Origin: Pomphorhynchus laevis
Taxonomy: Eukaryota > Acanthocephala > Palaeacanthocephala > Echinorhynchida > Pomphorhynchidae
Direction of reading: 5' to 3'
Assembly (NCBI GenBank): GCA_012934845.2
Contig: WNNJ02001346.1
Coordinates: 62,001 to 126,000 of the forward strand
Length of the DNA stretch: 64,000 nucleotides
Positions 1 to 12,117 of the stretch are shown in pieces. A program made the translations under genes and the position numbers. The notes below the pieces were generated by a model. The model was not told the DNA's origin, made no database searches, and saw nothing but the letters and a program-made list of their open reading frames with translations. Each line of letters begins with the position of its first letter. The stretch's first letter is position 1.

Positions 1-2142
1 AGCTTTCGCTGACCAGTTCACCGTAATGGTGAATCCCAGGTATTTTACTCGACTTGTGAAGGTAGGGAGTGGTTGATTATTAAATATGGAAGATAGTGCT
101 GATCGTGCTAGTATCTTTATTTTTTCTTTGTCGCAGGAGCGCCATGAAAGACGACCACCTGCGATTTGGAGTAGTTTAAATAAGATTGGATGAGGGTGAC
201 TGATTTTTTTAATCTTAAAAAGAAACGGCTGATGTCCGAGGCTACATCTTTGCACCTGCGTCCAGAAAACAGGACTGTGGTATCATCAGCGTATACCACA
301 AGATGTTGATCGCGTTTAAATTTTTGTAAAGTTCAATGGAGGCAGCAAGATACAAGATTGGAGAAAGTGGGGAGCTTTGAGGCACATCTGTAATAGGGTA
401 GAACTGGCGTGTATCATGGTCATCTTCATAAAAGAATCGCTTGGTATACAGCAATATTTCCACCCTGTTAACGATTCTCACAGGCAACTCAAGAAACCTT
501 AGAGAAGAGATAACAAAAGGAATAGAAATGCGGTCGAATGCAGCAGAAAAGTCTAGAAAAACAGTTACAGCAAGCTGATGACTGTTATCCTGACAAAACC
601 TGTGCACTTCACCTATTGAAGTATGAACCAATCGATCTTTTACGTACCCATTAAAACCTGATGGGATTAAATTTTGCCTACTTAGATGGTCGCGGATTTT
701 AAGCGCAAGCGCGTTTTCGTAAATGGCCATTAGGGAGTTTTGAATCGAGATAGGTCGCAGATCTTTAGGACATGAAATCGATTTATTTTTTGGCATAAAA
801 ACACGACGGCTGATATTAATGCCGGCTACATCGGACGAGGAGGCTAGTAGCATAGTGATGGCGACCTCCTTTCTCTTGTTGTCTGTCAAAAGCTGACAGA
901 CGCGAGTGGAGAGTGGCGCTTGGGATTTGGAGGTGCCTGGAAGTGGCCCCCATAAATTTAGGATATCTGTGACAGATAAGTCCCTGCTCCTGAAGTCACA
1001 TCAAGGCGGGATTGGTTGGGGAGATTGAGTGGATCCATAATTATGTAGGGATAGTGAGTCCTCCAAAACTTTGTCAAGGCCCATGCTACCGATCCAAACT
1101 AAGGCTCTATCCTTCCAGCAGACAAACTTTTCCTTCTTGAATATCTTCCAAAATGAAGATTGAGAAGTGTTATGGCGAGCTATGTTCACCATATCTTTGC
1201 TCAGCTAGAACCTATATCTAGTGCTCCAGTATTCATTTGAGATGACCTGTCTGGCGGAAACAGAGAGATTAGGAAGGTGTAGTATTTTAGCTAGTACCTT
1301 GAGTTTTGTTGGGGTTGGATTACATATTCGACCTTTATAGGTAGTCGAAAGAAACGTGGTAGCTTGCAATGAATGGTAGGAATTAAATTCGGTCAAACTC
1401 TTATTACCAATTCTGGGGAGTTGGATAGCTGCCTAAAGAAAGCTACTATGATAGGGTCAAAGTGATATCTTCTCCTAAGCAAAGTATCTTTCTCTATCCT
1501 CCAACGAATTAGGTCACGAGAGGTGGTCTGTTTTTGGCGCGATTGCTCAGTACAGATGGGTCTCAACAACCACATCTTATGAAGCAATAAAATGTCTCGG
1601 AGAGAATTAGTTGTTGAGCAATGAAAGTTGGGGTAGGTGGTTTGTGAATAAGATAGTCGTTCATGTTCTTGCGGATTGCTGCATTAATCCAACGACCAGT
1701 TCTGTCATTAATGTCACTAAGTAACATGTCATAATAGCTACCCAATATACGATCCAGGAGTCATGGCTCTTGTGAATTTATCCTTGACAGATATAGATAT
1801 TGGCTATGCTGATGCGTTCACCGTTTTTATATAGTAATATAGCTACACAATACAGGGCTGAACAAGAATAGTTAAGTAAGAGGGATGATCTTAAGGAGCT
1901 CTTTACCAGGGTTAAAAGACCTTGATATAAAGAGGATTGATGTGGGGTTATGTACGAGTATAGCGGGTGTAGATGTGCTTAGGGATAAATTGAGTAATGT
2001 CCTGGGGGAGCAGGATAGACTGCGCCTCATGAAGAACTATAAAATCTGCATCTCTACCAGATATAAGGCTAACAGCAGAAGCACCTTCCGAATTCCACTC
2101 AAGGATATTTAGTGAAAAATGCTCTTGATTACTTTGCATTGT
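1..2142 (-). pseudogene. L1 ORF2 remnant: endonuclease plus reverse transcriptase
   Basis: The start near 2139 reads as the endonuclease N terminus (FSLNILEWNSEG, then GRDADFIVLHE), equivalent to FSLNILQWNSGG in sister copies. The catalytic-region motif LEW replaces the family's LQW, and HEAQS replaces QETRS. RT blocks are visible between 889 and 117: DLRPISIQNS, VFLDFSAAFDRIS, PQSSPLSPILYLA and VVYADDT-like YADDTTVLF. In the turn motif, PQSS replaces PQGS, a change in a normally fixed glycine. Several frame changes and stops separate the blocks, so the copy cannot make a full protein. No RNase H domain was recognised. Confidence 0.82.
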
Positions 2143-3480
2143 GTTAAGTTAGCTGGAGTAGGATACCTCCTCCTAGTCGGAACCGGAGGTGAGAAGGTTT
2201 CCTTTCTTACACCCAGCTGGACAAGGTTTAGACACTTGACCACGGGTGATATCTTCATTTTCTGTGTTAGCCGCGTCCGCCAGTCTCTAAAGGTTTGTTT
2301 GCTGTTTGGATATCTTAAACAAGGCACTGTCTTGGAAGAAGGCATATGTTTCTTGGAGGAGGATGTGGATATCCTTTTATAACCAATATTAGAAAGATTT
2401 GATTTAGCTCTCTTCTTGGAAGACATGGCTACCGGGAAAAAGGCTATTGTCGAGGGTGTATTTGTCGTTAAGTGGACTATCAGCGATTGAATTGATCGTG
2501 CTGTTTCTTCTTGGAGCGATCTAAAGAAACTAAACATCTCTTCTACATTAATTCCTGATGAGTCACACTCCGTATTTGTCCTAGTGGGGGGAGAGCGTAC
2601 ATTCTTCTTTATTAAACGTCTACCCACGTAATTTTTGAAAACCGAGCATTTTCTTGACCAAGAAGGGTGTTTGAGTCCATAGTTAGTACGACTGGGAGCA
2701 ATCTTGCAATGTGCGCCATGATCTACATCACCAGATCCACAGACACCGCAAGTCCTTTTCTTCCACAGGTTGAGCTCCAGTGTCCCCATATGTGACAGGT
2801 ATTACAGTGTGGAAACGTGAGGTTGCCTGTGCTTGCCACTTTGAAATTCAGATTGCAACCCATAAACGGATTGGATTCAGAGTTCGATAAGATATAAGCG
2901 TTGTCCTCCTCAGTGTTCGCAAATGCAATGGGGATATTTTGATCTTCTCTATTCTTAATAAGACGAATATTGTGAAGAGAATAACGTTTTTCAGCTCTTC
3001 TAAATTATCTTTTTCTAGATCGGGAAGTATATTCGTTATCTTTGGTTTTGATACCAGTCTTCTTTTGTTGAAACAATTTTCTTTAAAGAATTTAGTGTAG
3101 GAGGTTGTCAGAAGAAACAAACGAAATTCTATAGTGATTATTCATTACTTTAGCGGAATTAATCATGATTCTGTTAAGTTGTAAGCTTATAAATTTCCTA
3201 AGGAATTCATTAAAGAATTGGTTTTTCTGTATTGGAATAGAAAGGGTGACGTTCACTAGGTTAACTAGTTATTTTTATTGGAGGAAACTCCTCAATTTCC
3301 CGATTAACAATAAACTCACAAACCTTTATTCCAGAAGATCCAGTTGTAATTGTGTATTTGAGTGTTTTCGTAGTCTTTTGAAGCTCCGAAACGTTCGTTG
3401 CATAGCATTTTTTATACAATGTAAGTTGTAAGTTATCAAGAATGTTTTTGATCGTAAGAAGAAATATTAGCTGATATTTC
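2109..3480 (-). pseudogene. L1 ORF1 remnant (gag-like)
   Basis: Pieces at 3476-3261, 3120-2848 and 2789-2109 follow the order of ORF1 in sister copies. The last piece carries a decayed zinc knuckle, CGVCGSGDVDHGAHC, followed by the KHPSWSRKCSVF block that matches the HPAWSRRC block of other copies. The piece near 3300 (ITTGSSGIKVCEFIV) is the divergent N-terminal part. ORF1 proteins of this LINE group bind the element RNA. This copy is broken in several frames. Confidence 0.7.
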
Positions 3481-3489
3481 AATAACTGT

Positions 3490-3500
3490 GCCACATAAAT
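3490..3500. repeat. Target-site duplication of L2, left copy
   Basis: GCCACATAAAT occurs here and again at 7367-7377, exactly flanking L2. The flanking bases differ (T before the left copy, A before the right), so the duplication is 11 bp. It lies in the 5' region of L1, which resumes after the right copy. Confidence 0.85.
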
Positions 3501-3532
3501 AAATAATAAATAAATAAATAAAGACTTTATTA
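3501..3532 (-). repeat. TTTA-type 3' tail of L2
   Basis: An AAAT/TAAA microsatellite precedes AAAGACTTTATTAAATA. L4 has the same arrangement at 37732-37755. Such simple-repeat tails mark the 3' end of several I/Jockey-group LINEs and show where target-primed reverse transcription began. Confidence 0.85.
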
Positions 3533-3718
3533 AATACACCAAAATATAGCATGCAAAAATAAAAAAGGTAGGTCATAACCAACTCAGATGAAAAATGACA
3601 AAATTTTCTTTCGTTTTTTTTTCATCTTCCCTTTCTCTTTCATGGCCTCAGGTCCAGGGGGATCTGAGCCACGAACCGATCCAACACGCCGCCTTCCGAC
3701 TGAACCACCCTGGGTCTT

Positions 3719-6091
3719 TCACCCCCGAAGAATCCAATCAGCGCGGACTATGCTTGGTAAACGAGAGATGAGGAGCTTAAGAAACCTTAGCCTTTGCTCT
3801 GGGGGACGTCCTCTTGAGAAGAAGAAAAATCCCGAGATAGCCCAAGTGCCCCAAAGGCGCACATGGGCTTTCCCTTTCAATGACAGATGCTGAGCCCGTT
3901 TCAGGGCCCACCTAGCTTTCTTCAGGATACGTTTGAGTCTATCCAGGTCAGCTTTCGCCGACCAGTTCACCGTAACGGTGAACCCCAGGTATTTTACTCG
4001 ACTTGTGAAGGTGGGAAGTGGTTTAGAGGCAAATATGGAGGAGAGCGCAGAGAGTGCTAATCTCTTAAGTTTTTGCTTTGTAGCAGGTGTGCCATGAAAG
4101 ACGTCCACCTGAGATTTAGCTGAGTTTAAAATAAGATTGGATATGGGTAACTGATCTTTTAATCTTAAAAAGAAACGGCTGATGTCAGAGACTACGTCTT
4201 TACACCTGTGTCCAGTGAACAGGGCTGTGGTGTCATCAGCGTACACCACAAGACGTTGTTCGCGTTTAAATATTTTGAATAGTTTAATAGAGGCAGCAAG
4301 ATATAAGATAGGAGAAAGTGGGGATCCTTGAGGTACACCCGTAATAGGGCAGAACTGACGCGCATCAGGGTCGTCTTCATAGTAAAATCGCTTGGTAAAC
4401 AACAGGATCTGTACTCTGTTCACAATTCTCGCAGGCAACCCGAGGGACCTGAGAGAAGAGATCACAAAAGGAATGGAGATGCGGTCAAATGCAGCAGAAA
4501 AGTCAAGGAAAACAGCCACAACTAGACGATGGCTATTATCCCGACAAAACTGCTCCACCTCACCAACTCTGAATGGACCGAGCGACCTTTGACGAACCCA
4601 TGAAAACCTGGAGGGATCAAATTACGCCTACTTAAATGGTCGCAGATTTTACGCGCAAGCGCTTTTTCGTAAATCGACACGAGGGCATTTTGAATCGAAA
4701 TGGGTCGCAGATCTTTAGGGCATGAGCAGGATTTTTTCTTAGGAATAAAAACACGCTTACTAATATTGATGCCTGCTACATCGGATGGGGAGGCTAAGAG
4801 CATTGTGACGGCCACCTCTCTTCTCTGATCAGCTGTCAAAAGCTGACAGACCCGAGAAGAAAGTGGAACGACGGATTTGGAGATGCCCGGGAGTGGACCC
4901 AGGAGTTAAGGATATCCGTAACAGATAGATCCCTACTCCTGAAGTTACACCAAGGCGGGATTGGTTGAGGTGATAGAGTGGCTCCATAGTTGTGTAGGGC
5001 AAGTGACTCCTCCAAAACTTTATCAAGGTCAACATTCCCTATCCAACCCAATGCTCTATCCTTCCAGCAAACAAACTTCTCCTTCTTGAATATCTTCCAA
5101 AAGAAAGACTGAGAAGGATTAAGGCGAGCGATACTCGTCCTATCCCTACTCAGCTGGAACCTGTATCTAGTGCTCCAGTATTCATTCGAGAGGACCTGTT
5201 TGGCGGAAGCAGAGAGATTAGGGAGGTTCAGTAATTTTGCTAGGACCTTGAGTTTCGTCGGAGTGGGATTGTATATACGGCCTTTATAGGTAGTCGATAG
5301 AATCGCGGTAGCTTGCGAAAAGAGGTAGGTATTAAATTCGGTAAGACTCTCATTTCCTATTATGGGAAAGAGTTGGATAGTCGCTTGAAATAAGGCCACT
5401 CTGATAGGATCAAAGTGAAACCTCCTTTGAAGCAACATATCTTCCTCAATCCTCCAACGAATTAGGTCATGAGAGGTGGACAATTGCTGGCGCGACTGCT
5501 CCGTGCAGAAGGGTTTTAACAACCACCTCGAGTGAAGCAGTAAAATGTCGAGGATAGAATTTGTTGATGTGCAATGAAAGGTAGGGAGGGGTTTGTGAAT
5601 AAGATAACCGTTCCTAGCTCTGCGAAGTGCTGCATTGATCCAACGACCAGTTCTGTCGTTGAAATCTCAAGTATCATGTCATAACCGCTGTCAATAATAC
5701 TATCCAGGAGGTCACGGTTCTTGTGAATTTCCCCTGGACGGATGTAGACATTGGCTAGACTTATGCGCTTACCGTTCTTACTGAGTGAAACTACTAAACA
5801 AGAAAGGGCTGGACATTAGTAGTTTAATAGGAGGGAGGACCTTAAGGAGCACTTAACTAAGGTCAAGAGTCCTTGAGATGAAGATGAGTGAGGTGGGGTT
5901 ATGTACTGAGTATAGTGGGAACAGATATGCTTTGGGATAAATCGAGTAATGTCCTGGGGGAGACGGATAGACCGCGTCTCCTGAAGGACTATAACATCTG
6001 CATCTCTACCAGATAGAAGTCTAAGGGCGGAAGCACCACCCGAGTTCCACTGAAGGATATTCAGTGAAAAAGGCTCACGAGTACTCTGCAT
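3719..6091 (-). pseudogene. L2 ORF2: endonuclease and reverse transcriptase, broken
   Basis: The start at 6091 reads MQSTREPFSLNILQWNSGG, the endonuclease N terminus, with VIVLQETRSIRLP after it. The middle (5522-4836) and RT (4839-4522 and 4558-3719) follow in different frames. RT motifs visible are DLRPISIQNA, FLDFSAAFDRIS, GVPQGSPLSPILYLA and VVYADDTTALFTG, so the palm aspartates are present. The C-terminal region LKKARWALKRAQHLSLKG ends near 3719 without an RNase H domain. Frame changes near 4840-4520 and upstream of 5520 separate the pieces. It encoded the enzyme that nicks DNA and copies the element RNA. Confidence 0.85.
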
Positions 6092-6234
6092 TGTGATGGA
6101 TTAGTTGGATGGGGGATTGCCTACCTAGACAAAGCTAGGTGCAGGAAGGTTGCCCTTCCCACCACTAGCCCCCTCCAAGGAAGGTACTTGCCCCTTGGCA
6201 GTATCTTCATTTCCCCTATTAGTCTTCTGTTGGA

Positions 6235-7160
6235 TTAGCTTCCCAATCTTGAGCGGGGGACGGCATGGGCTGAAGCCCCTCTCTTTTTCGACTCCGGAAC
6301 CGAGGAAACAGGAAGCACAGGATTAGTCCCGATAACAGTTAGGATAGAGCGTACTAACTCCTCCATCTGCCGAAGAGCATTCGAAGTCTTTAAGTCGATA
6401 ATCCGTAGAATGTAAGCGTCATTCATACGTGGAGCTGCAGCGACCGCGAAGGACTTGGCCGGATTGGGCGGTTTCAGCAAGAATAATTGTCTATATTCTT
6501 TGAATAGAGAGCATTTCCTGCTCTAAGCAGAATGGCACCCCCCCCGCAATTCGAGCAGGAAAGGGGGGCCTCGCAGCGATCGGTAGTTGTAAGAGAAGGA
6601 CAGCTGGTGGAGCTACAGACCCCACACGAAAGGGTCCCACTGCAGCTGGAGGCCCAGTGTCCCCATTTGTGACACCGGCTGCAGTGGGGATAGGTCAGAT
6701 CATCCCTCTCTGTGATCATGAATTAAATATTGAAACCCATAAAGGGATTTGACGTAGAATTAGACAAGGATTCAGCAATATTTACGGGAGCATTGCAAAA
6801 GCCAACCGGGATAGGGTTCCCGTCCCTACCTCGGATTGACCTCAGATTGGTGACCTCTTATTTTGCCATAAAAGAGCGTATATCTTCTTCTTCTATTGAA
6901 CAGGGAAGATGTGAAACTTTTAGCGATGCTAGGATAGGCTTGGATGAAATTTCACCATATTCAGCTAAATTGGCGGAGAAGTACTCCATGTAATTTACGG
7001 CAACGTCATTCGAAACAAAAGAGATCTTCACCTCCACAGGGTGTAACCTAACAGAGTAAAATAGAACCCTGTTCTGAAACTGATTGGTGAAGGATCTCAA
7101 AAATTTGTTGTAGAGATCGTGTTTTTCAGTCGGTTTCTTAACTTTAATTATCAGCAAATT
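6235..7160 (-). pseudogene. L2 ORF1: gag-like RNA-binding protein, broken
   Basis: Pieces at 7157-6858, 6719-6474 and 6480-6235 follow each other. The first resembles the RNA-binding fold region of sister copies (YNKFLRSFTNQFQNRVLF). The second holds zinc knuckles: CSRCHKWGHWASSC, then a variant CGVCSSTSC block and CSNCGGG. The third is the charged C-terminal part. In intact relatives this protein coats the element RNA. At least two frame breaks are present. Confidence 0.78.
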
Positions 7161-7366
7161 CTTTAATTTAGGAATGGGGGAAGCACCTCCCCATCACCTG
7201 AGATCATAGTAAAATTACTAACCTTGTTACTTGGATCTGTAGTTAGTTTTACATTTAATTTGTCTTTTTTGTAGGATTATCTTGATTTTTGAATGATTTT
7301 TGCTGTTATCGTTTGATAGCTCCGAAATTACTTGTACACTACACATTTTAAAAATGCTACGTATGA

Positions 7367-7377
7367 GCCACATAAAT
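7367..7377. repeat. Target-site duplication of L2, right copy
   Basis: GCCACATAAAT, identical to 3490-3500. The following bases (CCCAAGCACCGAATTGC) match the 5' end of copy L3a near 12090, so L1 resumes here for about 20 bases. Confidence 0.82.
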
Positions 7378-7469
7378 CCCAAGCACCGAATTGCAAAAGT
7401 ATTTAGTATTTTTAAATGCCACCTGATTTTAATTATTGCGTAAATTATAGGTAAATAGAATATAATATT

Positions 7470-7850
7470 CTCGTTGTTATGACACGACATTTTACTCACA
7501 TGTATTGTTCCTATTCTTTATTCAGCAGGAAGCTGCTAATCAGCCTGGGTAGGTCTCATCAGCTGCTGACCAAATATATCGTTAGAATTCGATCCCATAC
7601 CAAAAATAATATCGAATGTTTACCAACACAACTGGAGCAGGAGCTAGCCCTAGTGGATGTAATGTTGAATCGCGATACAGACGGCATGAGTCCCATCAGC
7701 ACCAGTGTACGGAGTAAGCAAATAATAAGAGTCGAAACTTGAAATGTAGGTCTAGGTCAGCAGCTGATGAGACTCATCCAGGCTGATTAGTAGCGTCCTG
7801 CTTTATCAAGAATAGGAACAATAATGTGAGGATAATATCATGCCATAATC
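7470..7850. repeat. Foldback (MITE-like) element with long imperfect inverted repeats
   Basis: The arms at about 7470-7570 and 7754-7850 are reverse complements with scattered mismatches. The best part is ATTGTTCCTATTCTT...CATCAGCTGCTGACC against its complement. The loop is about 180 bp and non-coding. No transposase is present, and no clear target duplication was found because the inverted similarity fades gradually outward. Both arms carry CAGCTGATGAG, discussed as a possible decayed hammerhead. Confidence 0.7.
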
Positions 7851-8029
7851 AGAATAATTTCAGCTCACAGATGCAATCAAGTTAAATTAAGAACATAATA
7901 TATACTATCGAATGCATATAATATAATTTACATAAAATAATTTATGATGTATATAATGTACAATGTAATATATAAATGCAAATTTTATATGTAGATGAAA
8001 TATATATTAGTCATGCTACAGTAGATGAG

Positions 8030-8470
8030 CTTTCAGATAAATTTTTAAATTTATCGTTCAATCTTCGTCTTTATCCTGTGGTCATGAACTCTGAAAGATA
8101 ATCGAAAACACAATATCCAGAGGCGATCGACATATGGTTTCGTAGTTCTTCCGGTCTGCTCCTTAGAGATAAGGTCAGAAACTCGGATACCTTATTTCTG
8201 TTATACTCTCCGCGATCTTGCAGTAGCCGCTTATTCATACTGCAAAAAGTGCTAAGGACATGTTCTGAAGATGCCTAGCGAAGACCTTCTAAATGGTATG
8301 TTGAAGGGTGAGATTACTGGGAAGAGACTCGTAGTAGAAGTTGTAAACGTGGAGAGATCAAATGTCACGCGAAACGCCTCTGATTTGCTTCAGGGAAGCA
8401 TTGGTTTGCCACTTAGTATCGTGACAATTGGAGTAGCTGATTTGCATACTGCCTCCTCGTTCTGACATCC
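8030..8470 (+). pseudogene. LINE ORF2 C-terminal remnant (different family)
   Basis: The translation from about 8125 gives IDIWFRSSSGLLLRDKVRNSDTL and, from 8271, MPSEDLLNGMLKGEITGKR. These resemble the post-RT tail common in many animal LINEs (pattern: W-RR-LR-W-RVRN then RMPEDRLPK-L-G-GKR-RGRP). Stops interrupt it. Only the C-terminal part is left and no RT core was seen. The family resemblance is from memory, so the clade is left open. Confidence 0.6.
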
Positions 8471-8702
8471 GGTTAGTAGTAGCTAACCGAAGTAGTGGTA
8501 ACTTGTTGCATTCACATTTTGTCGATACAATGTGTGTAGTTTCTTCGCATCTGTCTTTGAGCAATACGAATATGAAACAATCAATATATAAGAATCAATA
8601 ATATTTTTAAATTATTTATGAGTCAAAATATAAAATATATAATTGTTTAACAGATTTGAATTACGAAAATGAATAAAACAATACGTATTTTTTAGCTCAA
8701 CT

Positions 8703-11338
8703 AGTTAGTTTTCACCGATAGCATTTTTTAATCCGATTTATTAAATTGTTGCGTAATCCGGTAATTAATACAATATCGAGTGTCCCAATTTTATCCCATT
8801 CCACTTCACTCTATTTTTAAATTTACATCCAGTATATTAATGTCATTTCTTAAAGTAATTGTAAAAATACCAAATATATTGGACGCTTTTAATAGAACGA
8901 AAATAATTCAAAATATTCAATATCAAATAGAATAGTAAATATCTATGCACTTTAAAGAGCTATTGCGTATATTCCCGTGTTTTTTCGATTTTATAGTATA
9001 TATTGAGCTCTATTAAAATGTTTTATTGAAGTTATATTTATATTTTTAAATAACTGGAAGCTATACACGGAATCGGCAATTAGCATTCGAATATAATATG
9101 TTGTAAATTAGATCAGTATGATTGGATGAGAAAGAATTTGAATATATTGAATACAAAAAATTCTCCGGTAGATGTTCAAAATAACGTTTTGAACAAAACG
9201 TTGTCATTAAATTTCGCAGAAACGTCTGGTATCCGATTTTAGAGTAAGCACTACTCTCGCTAACTATAAGTAAGCTTTAAAACCTGCCATTTTGAAAATC
9301 TTTTCCTATTCTCAAATAGAATATTTATAAATTATTCTCACCTGAAAAGTAAATTTAGCAATTTGGTTTTTATCGATATAAGCAAGCAGACCACGTAGGA
9401 TGAAAATTTTCTAAAATTTTGATATTTACATAAGAGAGGATCTAACGAACTTACCGATAAAATAACAAAACAAAAAGAAATAGTAAAATAGGCTTTAAAG
9501 TTTATAGATACAAAATATACATGTCGCAAACAGAAAAACTGATAGGGATCGTCTTATCACACCAATTTGATTATTAAATAGTGTATTGGAAGTATTTTAA
9601 CAAACTAATTTGATACACAGGAGAATGCTTAGAGCTTATGGTTGGCCATGTATTATAAAGAGATTGTGCGTCAAAAAAGAAAAGATTTATAAGATTTTTT
9701 ATAATTTAAATAAATTAAAATAAAAAATTGAAAAAGTCTTAGTTTTGATAAAATAAATGAACATATATGTACCCATAATCTAGAATTAATTGAAAATTGT
9801 GAATTAAGAAAGCTGCTATCAAAAAGGTATAAATATAGATTAAATAATAACAACGACAAAAATAAAATTTACAATTCGTTATATAATAACTTAAATGATT
9901 ACTTTAGTAAGCTGATTAATAGTAAAAGCTCGAATATATCTAAGATAGTAATTTGGAAAGATTATATATTTGATAAAATTAAAAACAAAATGAAAATAAC
10001 AAACAATTATAAAAGAAAAGATAACATTAATAAAGATATGTATAAAGAACTTACTAAATAAAGGATAACTATATAATAAATAGTATTGATAAAGCTAATA
10101 ATAACTTTGTCTTCATATGCAAAAAGCTTTATACTAATGAAAGAGGTTAATTCTAATGATTTAAATGTAAATCCAACATGTGAACGTAGTGAGTTGAGTT
10201 TAGAAACAATTATTACAAGTCACTGTTTTATAATGGATAAAAAGGGTACAAAGTTTGAATCAGATAATAAAACTATATTATATTGGAATCCAAAATTACA
10301 TAAAAATCCAATAATACCAAGGTTCATATGTAGTGCGTTTTAATGTACATGAAAACCACTTTCTGTCTATATGAATAAAATACTTAAAGCAATTGAAGCA
10401 CACTTTAAAAAATATTGCAAGGTAATCGAAATTAATACTGGTATAAAACACTATTTTAGTATTAATTCTACAAAAGAATTTTTAGGACACACAAAAGGAA
10501 TTAATTTTCAGAATATAAATACGTACGATTTTAGTACGCTTTATACAAATCTAGATTTATTAGATATTAAAGAAGCGTTAGTAAAATTAATTAATCTTAT
10601 ATTCGGAAATAGATATACATATATATGTTATAATAATTATAACGCCTATCTAACAAAAATTAAACCATCAAGTAAATAAATATATGGATAAAATTGAATT
10701 AATAGAATCCTTAAATATTTTAATAAATCAAAATTATTTAAAAAGTAGGGACATCTATATTTAGACAAGTAAAAGGTGTTCCAATGGATGGTAATAGTAG
10801 CTCAATTATAGCTGACTTGTTTTTAAGCTTTATAGAATATGAATTTGTTCATAACTGTGTAAAAACTAAATCTAAATTATATAAAAATGTGAAATATATG
10901 TTTCAATATATTGATGATATATGTGTATTTAATTCTAATAATTTTTATTCAATTAGTGAATTAATTTATTCAGAAAGCCTTATTCTTAACAAAACCAATA
11001 TTAATGATAAAGAAGTGCATATCTAGATATGAACATAATATTAACATCAATTAAAACTACTTTTAATTTATATCTCTCAAGATGACATATTTAAATTTAC
11101 AAGAAACATATTTTTGCATGAGCATTCATGCATACCATATAATATAAAATATACTACATTAAATAATGAAATTTTAAGAATTGCAACAATATTTAATGAT
11201 ATTGAATTTCTTCAAAATCATTTAAATAATTTAATAGATACATATTTTAAACTAGGTTAATATAAAAATAACATCAAGCAGAAAATAGTAAAATATATAA
11301 ATCAACACAATAATATAAAGAATAAATTTACAATAAAT
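8703..11338 (+). mobile_element. Penelope-like element copy A
   Basis: This copy matches copy B (15894 onward) nearly base for base at a constant offset of 7190, starting at GTTAGTTTTCACCG. It has a long AT-rich non-coding 5' part, then a reverse transcriptase region (about 10080-11040) and a C-terminal region. It stops near 11338, where LINE sequence begins, so it lacks the structured 3' terminus seen in B. Its reading frame is interrupted several times. Confidence 0.85.
10086..11026 (+). pseudogene. PLE copy A reverse transcriptase, decayed
   Basis: Recognisable blocks, in order, are ILYWNPKLHKNP (the PLE-type WLPKLHK motif), NTYDFSTLYTNL (RT motif A), a motif B region reading GVPMDGNSSSIIADL, and QYIDDICVFN (motif C). 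DFSTLYT and YIDD are typical of Penelope-like RTs rather than LINE or LTR RTs. No GIY-YIG endonuclease follows before the copy ends. The frame is broken in several places, so no full protein is expected. Confidence 0.82.
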
Positions 11339-11340
11339 TC

Positions 11341-12117
11341 TGCAAACCCCACACGTATGGGGCCTAGTACAGTTCGAGGACCAGTGCCCCCAGAGGTGGC
11401 ACCCATTGCAATGGGGGTATGTTAAGTCATCAGCATCTACGATATTGAAAGAAAGATTGTACCCCAGAAATAGGTTACATTTGCTTTTAGCCAGACATTC
11501 CGCCTGGTCGACTGCGGTAGAACAGAATGCTATTGGTATAGCCTGGCCTTTCTTGCCCAGGATTGGGCGAATATTATGAATTTTGAACTCAGATGTGAGA
11601 GCAATGATATCTTACTCCGTTGCGAAGGGCGGAAAATTATTAATTTTCAGAGTCGCCTGAATAGGCCTGTAAGTAGTTGACCCAAATTCTTTTAGGTGTG
11701 TTTCGAAAAATTCTAGGTACGATGCTGCCAGATCTGGAGAGCTGAAAGAAACCCGGATTTTGGAATCTAAATATTTTATCGAATTAAATAGAATTCTCTT
11801 CTTATAAGAGCTTGTAAACTCTCTCAGAAAAATATTGAAAGGATTCTTCCTTTCAAATGGTTGAAGAAGTCTGATTATAACCAGATTCACCACTTTAGGC
11901 ACAGGAGGGAGTTCTCCATCCGTGCTTAAGATTAAAAAATTAGACGAAATAGGACTAACCTTGTTTTCTTTGGCTTGAAAATTCGATGTTACATTGGAAA
12001 TACCTGAGTTCCGTTCCATATTTGCTTGATTTTGTAAGTTGTTTGAAGCACCGATGGTAAATTTTTTTACAATTTTTTCTGCCACATAAATCCCAAACAC
12101 CGAATTGCGCAACTAGC
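11341..12117 (-). mobile_element. LINE fragment L3a: 5' UTR and ORF1 start, inverted
   Basis: The minus strand reads the LINE 5' region and ORF1. After MERNSGISNVTSN it continues into LLQPFERKNPFNIFLREF and ATLKINNFPPFAT, then on to the zinc-knuckle region, where it stops at 11341. It is nearly identical to the plus-strand L3b over 12440-13190 but points the other way, giving a head-to-head palindrome with a spacer of about 320 bp. One difference is a stop just after FPPFATE (11612). Confidence 0.85.

Larger units (their letters stand above)
1..3489 (-). mobile_element. LINE copy L1 (I/Jockey-type), old, 3' end beyond window
   Basis: A degenerate minus-strand non-LTR retrotransposon. Reading from 3489 down to 1 it gives ORF1 (gag-like, with Cys-rich knuckles), then an apurinic endonuclease start, then the reverse transcriptase. 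Its 3' end lies left of the window. Its extreme 5' end is displaced to about 7378-7398, because the younger copy L2 inserted at 3490-3500. It is clearly more decayed than L2 and L4, with frames changing every few hundred bases. The assignment to the I/Jockey group rests on the ORF1 zinc knuckles plus endonuclease plus RT order and is not a formal classification. Confidence 0.88.
3501..7366 (-). mobile_element. LINE copy L2, full length about 3.87 kb, nested in L1
   Basis: This is a minus-strand element with an A/T-rich TTTA-type 3' tail at 3501-3532 and a 5' end at 7366. The 11-bp target duplication fixes both ends. The length, 3866 bp, is almost the same as L4 (3869 bp), so both appear full length. 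Order from the 5' end: ORF1 (about 7160-6235), endonuclease (from 6091), reverse transcriptase to about 3719, then a short 3' UTR. It has a modest number of frame breaks and is younger than L1, which it interrupts. Confidence 0.9.

Noticed and set aside
9338-9529. 63-residue frame conserved in three places (9338, 16528, 23689)
   Set aside because: Identical only because the PLE copies are young; on the minus strand of the element and without any protein feature.
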